DNA from: Spirochaetaceae bacterium
GTDB taxonomy: Bacteria > Spirochaetota > Spirochaetia > Treponematales > Breznakiellaceae
DNA: 20,185 nt
Assembly (NCBI GenBank): GCA_031269165.1
Contig: JAISZQ010000316.1
Coordinates: 1 to 20,185 of the forward strand
Direction of reading: 5' to 3'
Shown here: positions 6,663 through 13,679 of the stretch, piece by piece
How positions within the stretch are numbered: the first letter of the stretch is position 1
Layout: every line of letters starts with the position of its first letter
Program-made: the position numbers and the translations under genes
The notes under the pieces: generated by a model
The model's input: only the letters and a program-made list of their open reading frames with translations
Database searches by the model: none
What the model was told of the DNA's origin: nothing

Positions 6663-8882
6663 ATGTCCCTATCAACGCCACAGCTCATCCTCGCCGCCGC
6701 CCCGCAGTTCAAGAAACTTGCGGAGGGCAAGGTGCGCGTTACGCGAACATGGAAGCTGAACAAGGAAACGGACATGCGCCCTGTCGCGCTGGACGCGCTG
6801 ATCTGGCAGCCCTGGGGCACGCAGGACGGGTTTGTGAGCGGAAGCACGGGAGCAGTCGCAACGTCGCCTCCTGTCGCGCCGACGATACCCATTGAACGCC
6901 CCGACGACCCCCTTGGAAACGCCTACCTCGTGGAACAGGGCACCTTTGCCGACGACAACGGAAGGTGTTACGCCAAAAAGGTTTACGAACAGACCCCATA
7001 CACCCTTGAAACCGGGCGGAGCACGTCCGGAACGGTGACGTCAACCCGCTACCGCCGTGTTTTTTACGACGGCCAAGACGGGATACCCAAGCCCGAAGAC
7101 CTGAGCGCCTTCACCCCGCCAACCGGCTACCTAATCGGTGCCGTCGGGGTGTCGAAGGAGACGGACAGCGGGCGCGTTGTTGTAGAGTGGGACGCCGCCA
7201 CCGTCGTCGGTTCCGGAGAAATATCGCGGTCGTTTTCGCGTGATTACCTGCAAAGCGGAGGCACGTGGGGAAAGGAGACGATACGGGTGACGCTCATTGC
7301 CCAGGGGACGCTGAACTCCGACGGATCGTATTCGCCGCCTTCGACTGTTCCAACCCCAACCGGCATAGGAAGCGACTACGTTTTGACAGGAGGCGGCAAG
7401 GAATTGCGCCAGCAGAATGGCATTTTCGGGTATGAATACACCTACGAGCGCACCGGCGACGGGGACGTCTCGGCGGACAGGGACAAGCTCGCGAAGGGTA
7501 TTTACCGCAAGACGAAGACCTACGCCACAACCACTTTTCCCACAGACACCGCGCTCAACACCTCCTACCCCAACGGTTGGACGCGCTCCCATGCCGCCTC
7601 CGGCTGGGTAGTGTCCGCCAAAGAAAACGTCAGCATTGACACTTCCGTTTTCGGGGAAGTCTCGCGCACCGTCACCCAAGACATGCGCCAGCATGTTCCG
7701 ACGGGCGCGGAAGGGGACACGGAGGAATCGTGGGGCAAAACCACAGTGCGAGTGACCAAGCGGGTGAAGTCAACCTCAATGCCGACCGGCGCGACCGTCG
7801 AAGATTTGGATTCTTCTGGTTATGTGCGTGTTACACGTGGAACAAATGAAGAGTTCACCCAGCTCGCGGATGACATCTGGCAATGCGATTTTGTCTATGA
7901 GAAGTTGTGGGACGATACTTTTGCCGCTGTTCAAAAAGATTTTATACATATGGGGGTATGGGTGACAATGGTAACGAAAAACTACGGGCAGAGTTTCCCC
8001 GACGATTATACCCTTGACCAGCTCACTGCGGATGCCGGCAGCGAGTGGACGCGCTCCTATGAAGATTCCGGCTGGGTTGTGCGCTACCCCTCCGCAATCA
8101 CCTTGGATTGGAATGAGGTGAGGGACGAAAGCAGCGTTCGCTCCCGCGAAGACGGTTCTGTTGTAGAAACCGTGAAGCGCATCCGGCAATGGGACGGCTA
8201 TCCGCCCAATATTTGGAGTGCGCCCGGAACCTCAATTTCCTACGGGACAATTTTGGTCGCCTTTTCCTTCTCTTACCAAAAATACAAGCTGTGTTTTTTG
8301 GAGGCGACATGGATACAGCTTCCGCAAGGCAGTTACGAATATAAAATGGTTGAGTGGAGAAGGCCGGGCATTTTTATTCCCAACATCGGCGGCGACGGGG
8401 TGAACTCCGCTTTTATAGCGAGTTCGATGCTGCAAGTCAGCGCGGCTGTTTCCACTCAATATATTAGTTATGCTCCCTTCCCCAACACAGGTTCAACATG
8501 GAACATCACGCACCCCTTGACCATCTTTTGGAGCTGCGTTGTAGCCGATGAAAACAACCTGCCCATTGGTACCAAGTCGCACAACGAAAGTCACAGCTGG
8601 TATATCAGCGCGACCAACGGGACGCTCGTCGGGCAGACCACGCAGGGAGAAGAGTTGAAGTTTATGGGGATGAACGTCCGCTCGTATTCCATGACGTGGA
8701 TTTCAAGCCCCAATTCCCTGCCGATGGCAGGGACTGTCCTCGCGGAAGAAATTCACAAATACGCCTACGATTTATACAACAATCAGCAGTATTACGTGCA
8801 AAGAACCACAACCCTCTACCAAGACATAGAATTTCCGTCAGTTGAATATCCCGAACCCGAAGAAAGCGGAAGCGGGAGCTAA
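6663..8882 (+). CDS. Large beta-rich structural protein with internal duplication
   Basis: The product is 739 aa and not matched to a named family. It is rich in Thr, Ser, Tyr and Trp with alternating strands and no enzyme motif. Two related units are visible: 'GWTRSHAASGWVV' with Trp306 and 'EWTRSYEDSGWVV' with Trp462, 156 residues apart, each preceded by a Tyr-Glu strand (YEYTYERT, CDFVYEKL) and followed by an 'EVSR/EVRD' strand. WGKETIRVT and WGKTTVRVT form another repeated strand. It sits between the adaptor-like gene and two fibre-like genes, so it is probably a tail, neck-whisker or fibre component. The start has no Shine-Dalgarno. Confidence 0.65.
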   Translation: MSLSTPQLILAAAPQFKKLAEGKVRVTRTWKLNKETDMRPVALDALIWQPWGTQDGFVSGSTGAVATSPPVAPTIPIERPDDPLGNAYLVEQGTFADDNGRCYAKKVYEQTPYTLETGRSTSGTVTSTRYRRVFYDGQDGIPKPEDLSAFTPPTGYLIGAVGVSKETDSGRVVVEWDAATVVGSGEISRSFSRDYLQSGGTWGKETIRVTLIAQGTLNSDGSYSPPSTVPTPTGIGSDYVLTGGGKELRQQNGIFGYEYTYERTGDGDVSADRDKLAKGIYRKTKTYATTTFPTDTALNTSYPNGWTRSHAASGWVVSAKENVSIDTSVFGEVSRTVTQDMRQHVPTGAEGDTEESWGKTTVRVTKRVKSTSMPTGATVEDLDSSGYVRVTRGTNEEFTQLADDIWQCDFVYEKLWDDTFAAVQKDFIHMGVWVTMVTKNYGQSFPDDYTLDQLTADAGSEWTRSYEDSGWVVRYPSAITLDWNEVRDESSVRSREDGSVVETVKRIRQWDGYPPNIWSAPGTSISYGTILVAFSFSYQKYKLCFLEATWIQLPQGSYEYKMVEWRRPGIFIPNIGGDGVNSAFIASSMLQVSAAVSTQYISYAPFPNTGSTWNITHPLTIFWSCVVADENNLPIGTKSHNESHSWYISATNGTLVGQTTQGEELKFMGMNVRSYSMTWISSPNSLPMAGTVLAEEIHKYAYDLYNNQQYYVQRTTTLYQDIEFPSVEYPEPEESGSGS

Positions 8883-8909
8883 CCCGAACCTAAAACGAGG
8901 GAGGCGATC

Positions 8910-10325
8910 ATGTGCGCATTTCGACAGCCAAGAGAGGGAGACCAGTCCGGCCTTGGGATAGAGTGGGAATCCGGCAGGTCGTTTGACTCGTTTGACTTTG
9001 AAAATGAGCAAGCGGAGGAACCGGCGGTTGAGACGCACACCGAATTTATGTTTCCGTTGAGGGCAACGGAACCCGTGGAACCATTGGGCAATTTTGACTG
9101 CTATGTAATCAAGGTAAAAGACGAGGACACCGGCAAGATGCGCTCGCAGATTTGCGTGGCTATTTCAAACATTCAAGAGGGAAGCTGTCCGTTTCCGGTC
9201 GCAAACGTCTGTGTTAATGTTAGCCAAAGCGCGAGGAGTGTCAATTTGAACAAAGAAAACCCCGAGGAAGGATTCTATATTGGCAATTATTTTCAGATAG
9301 AAAAAATAAAAGCCATTTGCAATTACGCGGATGACTTTGACTCGCTCCCTCCCGACGAACGTGTGCCGCCGCAAGCGGTGAAACTTATCGCGTATATGGA
9401 AGGCGATGATGTAAATCCCGAAGAAATAAAAGTGTCAGGTTTTAGCGGACAGATAGTCAATGCGCATGTCGAGTGGGCAGATTACTACATGGGGGATGAT
9501 ACCGGTATTGTAGGTGAGATCCGTTGGATTAAAAGTGATAGTGATAATCCGGTAGAATCCTCTCCATGGACACCGGGTGAGGGTTCCTCTTCAATAAAAG
9601 CCACATTACTTGTAATTGAAAACAATGGGGACACCGGTGCGATTGAGTTTATTCAGCCTATTAGAGGTCTGCGCCTGTGTCTTCATGCGTGGCTAACGAG
9701 AGAGCGCCAAACAGTGCCACACATAAATTTACCCATAGCCTACGGATACGGAACAATAAACGTTCCGCCTGTTTCCGTCCCGATGATAGGCGAGGTTATA
9801 GAGATAGAATCGACCATGCCGAATTTCACGCAGACAGGCGCGAATTTTTATTTTGAAGGCGCGGTTGAGAATTTTAAGCAAGCATACATCACAGGATACA
9901 TGAAGGATTTTTCCGCAGAATGGAGCGGAGAAGGTTATTGGAATGGATACGGCTATGCCGATTGCAAGGCTCCTGCATACGTACCAGACCCCAAGTGGTG
10001 GTGGCTGGGCGCATACACATACAATATTTGGACACCGTGCAATGGAACGTGGGAGGGAGACGGGTGGCTTTACTATGGGAAGGCGGACTTCAAGGGTGAC
10101 ATTTACGGGCAAATAACGCAATACGGATACGCTACCGCCGACTTTGACCTTGCCCCCACCGCCCCGCTGAAAAATCAACTTACCATATCCCAAGCCGGGG
10201 ATCAGATTTGGGCGGGTGGCGGCTACGGTTATTTTTCGCCGACTTTTCACGAGTCCTATGCTTACCTTTGGGAGTTTCTGGACTTTGATAAATTTACAGT
10301 ATCATTCCGCTTCGTTATCAAATGA
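8910..10325 (+). CDS. Fibre-like structural protein 1
   Basis: The product is 471 aa, with the best Shine-Dalgarno in the window (GGGAGG, 8899-8904, 5 nt before the ATG). The N-terminal part (1-270) is mixed and acidic. The C-terminal part (about 310-450) is strikingly rich in Tyr, Gly and Trp: GYWNGYGYAD (from 342), then WWWLGAY, GDGWLYYGKADFKGDIYGQ and QYGYATADF. The neighbouring gene has the same GYWNG and GDLYGYTG patterns, so the two are probably paralogous over this region. Aromatic Gly-rich strands are common in fibre tips and glycan-binding beta-structures. A receptor-binding role is an inference; no named family is recognised. The stop overlaps the next start by 4 bp. Confidence 0.6.
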   Translation: MCAFRQPREGDQSGLGIEWESGRSFDSFDFENEQAEEPAVETHTEFMFPLRATEPVEPLGNFDCYVIKVKDEDTGKMRSQICVAISNIQEGSCPFPVANVCVNVSQSARSVNLNKENPEEGFYIGNYFQIEKIKAICNYADDFDSLPPDERVPPQAVKLIAYMEGDDVNPEEIKVSGFSGQIVNAHVEWADYYMGDDTGIVGEIRWIKSDSDNPVESSPWTPGEGSSSIKATLLVIENNGDTGAIEFIQPIRGLRLCLHAWLTRERQTVPHINLPIAYGYGTINVPPVSVPMIGEVIEIESTMPNFTQTGANFYFEGAVENFKQAYITGYMKDFSAEWSGEGYWNGYGYADCKAPAYVPDPKWWWLGAYTYNIWTPCNGTWEGDGWLYYGKADFKGDIYGQITQYGYATADFDLAPTAPLKNQLTISQAGDQIWAGGGYGYFSPTFHESYAYLWEFLDFDKFTVSFRFVIK

Positions 10326-11572
10326 ACAGCCGCGCCTTCAACAAGAGATACCCTGTTTACCCTAAAAGCCCGCGTTGGTCGATAGAGGTGTCAAATCGAG
10401 GCGATCCGCCCGAAACAAAGCTGAAGCCCGGAGCGTTCACGCTAAACGCGATAAAGGGGAAGGACGGATGGACGCTCAGGGTTAATGCCGGAATGGTAAA
10501 CGATAAACTCTTTTTTGCCGAAAATCCCGACGTTAGAGAGGCTGCCGATCTTCATACAGAAAACTCCGGAACTGTCCCCGAGTTTTTATCATGGAACGGC
10601 GAGGGCACCCCGCCACTTCCGCTATTACTCTGGGTGCTGTTGCCGAGCGTTAGTTACACCCCGTCTTTTACAAACGGGGTGCTGCCTGTTTCGGCAGAGT
10701 CGGCGGAGATTTATCTTACGACTTTTATAAACACAGGAGGTCAACCCCAATACACTGACTATGCGGAGTGGTATGATATGCCAGCCCCGACGATTGAAAT
10801 TTATACGTTAATGGCAATAGCGACTATCGGGAGTGTTTTTTGGGGGAAAGACAAAGCTGGGAAATGGCGCATATACACGGTCAATTACAACGCAGGAAGA
10901 AATGTCAAAGTGAGATGCTATCAGGACTTAATCGAAAAACCAGAGCTTAGTTTTTACATGCCGACAATAGAAAAGATTTCCGGGACATTCTACGGCTACG
11001 ACAACAACCCCGACGACTCCGGCATGGAAGATAACAACCCCGAGTTGCACCTTACCCTTTTTCAGACATTTCCGTATTTGAGGCAAGAGCGGCTCGAACT
11101 TAACATGACGGATGTTTACGGGAATATCGCGGCAAGCCTCCTCTACGGAGGCAGTCTGTCCGGTTTTTCAAGCTCTTGGTATGCGAGCGGGTATTGGAAC
11201 GGGACGCCGCCATCCGCCCCGTGCTACGAATACGACGGCAGCGTCAATCATTCGCACTCCTCCTACGCCTATGGCACGTGGTATGGCTACGCCGATGTTT
11301 CCGGAGGGACGGGAACCCTTTACGGCGATCTTTACGGTTATACGGGGTGGACAGGCAACCCCTACGCCGAAATTTACCTGACGCCCAGCCCTGCGGATTA
11401 CCTTTGCCCCGCCTATCATCTCGCCCTCACAAGACCGGACAAGATGTCAGACTTCGATGTCGATATACCGTTTCATGAGAAGATAGTTGATGTTCCTCTG
11501 ACCCAGAGGAAGAAGTACGAGTTAAATTTTTGCATTCAGATAGAATTTCTCGACCCCTCGGAGGGGGAGTAA
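10322..11572 (+). CDS. Fibre-like structural protein 2
   Basis: The product is 416 aa, with the start inside the stop of the previous gene (ATGA overlap), so translation is probably coupled and the products made in similar amounts. Residues about 28-60 (KPGAFTLNAIKGKDGWTLRV, then NAGMVN) form a beta motif seen in phage tail and receptor-binding proteins. The region at about 280-355 repeats the aromatic/Gly pattern of the neighbour: GYWNG at 290-294, then YAYGTWYGYADVSG and GDLYGYTGWTG. The C-terminus (LNFCIQIEFLDPSE) looks like a closing strand. Likely paired with the upstream protein in a fibre or baseplate-like structure. No exact family can be named. Confidence 0.6.
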   Translation: MNSRAFNKRYPVYPKSPRWSIEVSNRGDPPETKLKPGAFTLNAIKGKDGWTLRVNAGMVNDKLFFAENPDVREAADLHTENSGTVPEFLSWNGEGTPPLPLLLWVLLPSVSYTPSFTNGVLPVSAESAEIYLTTFINTGGQPQYTDYAEWYDMPAPTIEIYTLMAIATIGSVFWGKDKAGKWRIYTVNYNAGRNVKVRCYQDLIEKPELSFYMPTIEKISGTFYGYDNNPDDSGMEDNNPELHLTLFQTFPYLRQERLELNMTDVYGNIAASLLYGGSLSGFSSSWYASGYWNGTPPSAPCYEYDGSVNHSHSSYAYGTWYGYADVSGGTGTLYGDLYGYTGWTGNPYAEIYLTPSPADYLCPAYHLALTRPDKMSDFDVDIPFHEKIVDVPLTQRKKYELNFCIQIEFLDPSEGE

Positions 11573-11586
11573 TGAGGCATGAGGTA

Positions 11587-11610
11587 TTGACAAAAGGCGG
11601 AAGCTGTCAA
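11587..11610. promoter_or_regulatory. Inverted repeat with -35-like sequence before the Ala/Pro/Thr-rich gene
   Basis: TTGACA (11587-11592) and TGTCAA (11605-11610) are perfect 6-base inverted arms with a 12-base spacer. TTGACA equals the sigma-70 -35 consensus, but no good -10 is seen at 17-18 bp (AAAAGT). TTGACAAAA here is also present in the palindrome before the scaffold gene (1386-1394). The arms could be an operator, or a chance -35. Confidence 0.3.
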
Positions 11611-11623
11611 AAAGTCAAAAGTT

Positions 11624-12892
11624 ATGGCAACGAACGAAAAAGAAGAACCGAGGGCAAAGAGGAAACCCTTCCGACAGCCCCCCCCTCATGACATATTGGG
11701 GTGGAGATCGGTGGATGAGCCGCCGCCAAAAGCGTTAACGCAGGAGGCAAAGCCTATGCAGTGGCGTCGCTATGAATGGAAGGTACCGGCGGCACCAGCC
11801 AAAACACCTGCAACGCCCGCCCCCTCAACCATCGAAAAACTGCCCAAGGCGACAACGAAGCCAGCGACCGACGACATGCCGGGGAGAATCATAGCCTTTA
11901 CCGAGAAATGGGCAAGAGACTATGACACGAGACAGCGTTATGCACCTACGGCACCGGCGGCATCTACGGCACCGGCGGCACCGGCACCGGCACCGGCGGC
12001 AACGGCGGCAAAGACTACGGCACCGGCGGAGGCACCTACGGAGGCACCTACGGCGGCATCTACGGCATCTACGGCACCGGCGGCACCGGCGGAAAAGCCT
12101 ACGGCACCTACGGCACCGGAATCCGATCCCGTGGAAGACTATGCCGACTATTTGGACTCCATTCCCGCCAGCGAGAGTCGCGACCCCTTGGCTAACACGA
12201 AACTTGCCCTTGCCCGCATCAATCGCGATGCCGACAGGACGCGGCGCGGGCTTGCCACGGTGTCCCCCCGGAGTATGCGAGCGGGCATCAAAAACTGGCA
12301 ATTGCAACAGCGCAGTCAGCGGGATTTATCCGCCGCGCAAAGGAGGGATGCGCAAGCGGGCGCGGGCGCGCCTCTTGCCACAACGCCGCCTACCCGCCGT
12401 CCCCTCGCCAACGAGTATCAGGGCGCGCCCGGACGCAGCACGGCGAGCACAACGCGAAAAACGCACACGCAAGTTTACGCCACGAACCCCGGCAACCCCG
12501 GCGGGATGGGCGTTTTCATGGAGCCGGAAGAACGCGACGCACGAAATAAGGACGCCTTAAATCAATACTACAAAGGGAGAAACGACCCCAAGGAAACCGG
12601 CTGGGATAGAAGTGCGAGCGGACAGTGGAGCATGACCGAAGAGGGTAAAAAGAGACTCGCCGATTACCCAAAGAGACTCGCCGATCAAAAGCGAGCAAAC
12701 GAGTATGCGGAACGGGTGGAAAGAGAGTCTGCACCTTCGAGAGCAAGAGGCTTGGGAAATCTTAAACTCTTCGCCGCGCAACGACAGGAAGATTTGGCAA
12801 ATGAGCAAAAGAAGGCGGAAGCGGACGATCTTAGCGAAAGAGCCAGTCGGCATTATGAGAGATTCGCCGCCTTCAAAAAAAATCAGGATTAA
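11624..12892 (+). CDS. Low-complexity Ala/Pro/Thr-rich structural protein
   Basis: The product is 422 aa with no recognised domain. The N-terminus (1-100) is basic and Pro-rich; residues about 106-168 are almost wholly Ala, Pro and Thr, coded by a degenerate GGCACC/GGCGGC/TACGGC repeat. Residues 170-290 are charged and Arg/Gln-rich, and the end (about 340-422) is a charged helix with a duplicated KRLAD unit (12649-12664 and 12670-12685, 16 identical bases, 21-bp period). This is typical of disordered virion proteins, perhaps internal or ejected. It shares composition with the linkers of the giant protein downstream. The stop codon overlaps that of the convergent gene at 12889. The leader is AAGTCAAAA, then GTT before ATG, with no Shine-Dalgarno. 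Confidence 0.6.
   Translation: MATNEKEEPRAKRKPFRQPPPHDILGWRSVDEPPPKALTQEAKPMQWRRYEWKVPAAPAKTPATPAPSTIEKLPKATTKPATDDMPGRIIAFTEKWARDYDTRQRYAPTAPAASTAPAAPAPAPAATAAKTTAPAEAPTEAPTAASTASTAPAAPAEKPTAPTAPESDPVEDYADYLDSIPASESRDPLANTKLALARINRDADRTRRGLATVSPRSMRAGIKNWQLQQRSQRDLSAAQRRDAQAGAGAPLATTPPTRRPLANEYQGAPGRSTASTTRKTHTQVYATNPGNPGGMGVFMEPEERDARNKDALNQYYKGRNDPKETGWDRSASGQWSMTEEGKKRLADYPKRLADQKRANEYAERVERESAPSRARGLGNLKLFAAQRQEDLANEQKKAEADDLSERASRHYERFAAFKKNQD
11942..12118. repeat. Degenerate GC-rich triplet repeat coding an Ala/Pro/Thr tract
   Basis: The stretch is built almost entirely of short units such as GGCACC, GGCGGC, GGCATC and TACGGC in varying order, with imperfect periods of 6 to 18 bases. 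All units are multiples of three, so gain or loss would lengthen or shorten the Ala/Pro/Thr tract without breaking the frame. The opposite strand and other frames give Arg/Cys- and Arg/His-rich shadow frames that are not genes. Confidence 0.8.
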
Positions 12893-12908
12893 CGGATACC
12901 GTCGTTAA
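12889..12908. other. Interlocked convergent stop codons with a small inverted repeat
   Basis: TTAA at 12889-12892 gives a TAA stop to both the + strand gene (12890-12892) and the - strand gene (12889-12891). TTAACG (12889-12894) and CGTTAA (12903-12908) form a perfect 6-base inverted repeat around 8 bases. There is no T-run on either strand, so if this ends transcription it is not a classical terminator. Confidence 0.5.
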
Positions 12909-13638
12909 CATGTCCCAGTTTCGCATTAACCGGCGTCTGGAACCAAGGAAGCCCAAGTCCGCGTTTTGACATTAATTCTTGGTAATGTCCGCGTATGGAG
13001 GCGACCAAGGAGGAGTCTGAACGAGCCAGAGGATGCGCGAGCAAGCGTTCTTGCGCAATGGGGATAAAGGTTGTCTCAATGTTTGGTAAGGAGACCTGCC
13101 CTCCGCCGTCCTCGCGCTGCATCATTGTTGTGGAGACCGAGAATCCCGCCATCTCGTAGGCGATTTCAATTTCCACGGGCACTTCCGGCGCGGGGATTAA
13201 CCGCACCAAGAGAGGTGTTTCCTCGAACGAAGACGGGAACGAACCATCGTTTGGAATATCCGCCGGGACGCCGTGAACGATTGCGTAGGAGTGGGGGAAG
13301 CCAGCCGGAAGCCCCGTGTATGTGGGCGGGCGGGCGAGGCAGGCGGCGACATCGAAGCGCAAGATCAGCGGTCTTTTGTTGGACGCCGACAGTATCGCGC
13401 ACGGGTTTTTGTTGAAGATTTTCGCCCGTTCCGTCGGGAAAACAAGTTGCTGCCCGACGGCGACGGGAAGCGTCTCGATGCGCGTGCGCCACAGCAGGGG
13501 CGCGAGGCGGAACCATTCCTCCGAGGCGGCGTTTATCGCCTGGCAGACCAGCTTTGCCTGACGCACGTCAAGCGCGGTGTAGTCTTGGACTGTCAGGACG
13601 GAGGAAGTGAGCAAATCGGCGAGTTGCAGGAACGTCAT
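12889..13638 (-). CDS. Head-tail adaptor-like protein, paralogue 2, on the opposite strand
   Basis: The product is 249 aa and the only - strand gene I accept here. It resembles the + strand gene at 5862-6650: MTFLQLADLLTSSVLTVQDY, then LVCQAINAASEEWFRLAPLLW at the N-terminus, a beta-rich middle, and NIETTFIPIAQERLLAHPLA near the C-terminus. The N-terminal 'aiNaA-eeW' helix and the late 'E-xxxPiA' helix suggest a phage neck/adaptor fold. It is a good gene: long, compositionally normal, with a proper A-rich leader (AAGTCAACA, two bases, ATG). It needs a promoter in the 41-bp gap or within the start of the giant gene. Its stop interlocks with that of the gene to its left. Confidence 0.6.
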   Translation of the reverse strand: MTFLQLADLLTSSVLTVQDYTALDVRQAKLVCQAINAASEEWFRLAPLLWRTRIETLPVAVGQQLVFPTERAKIFNKNPCAILSASNKRPLILRFDVAACLARPPTYTGLPAGFPHSYAIVHGVPADIPNDGSFPSSFEETPLLVRLIPAPEVPVEIEIAYEMAGFSVSTTMMQREDGGGQVSLPNIETTFIPIAQERLLAHPLARSDSSLVASIRGHYQELMSKRGLGLPWFQTPVNAKLGHVNDGIR

Positions 13639-13679
13639 ATTGTTGACTTTTCCATGATTTATTTACAAAGACAACACAA
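13639..13679. promoter_or_regulatory. Divergent intergenic spacer with mirrored leader motif
   Basis: Only 41 bp separate two start codons facing apart. TGTTGACTT (13641-13649) and AAGACAACA (13668-13676) are inverted copies matching at 8 of 9 bases, so each gene is preceded by AAG(T/A)CAACA 2-3 bases before its ATG. A third gene, at 11624, has AAGTCAAAA three bases before its ATG. The motif may be a ribosome-recruiting leader that replaces Shine-Dalgarno, or an operator shared by the divergent pair. TTGACT (13643-13648) is -35-like for the + direction, with no clear -10. Confidence 0.4.

Noticed and set aside
11825..12307. Arg/Cys-rich - strand frame and an Arg/His-rich + strand frame over the triplet repeat
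   Set aside because: Both are mechanical translations of the GC-rich repeat in alternative frames.
12889..13679. Invertible DNA cassette containing the reversed gene
   Set aside because: I found no matching inverted repeats at its two ends (12889-12908 and 13641-13676 are unrelated) and no recombinase in the window, so active inversion is not supported.
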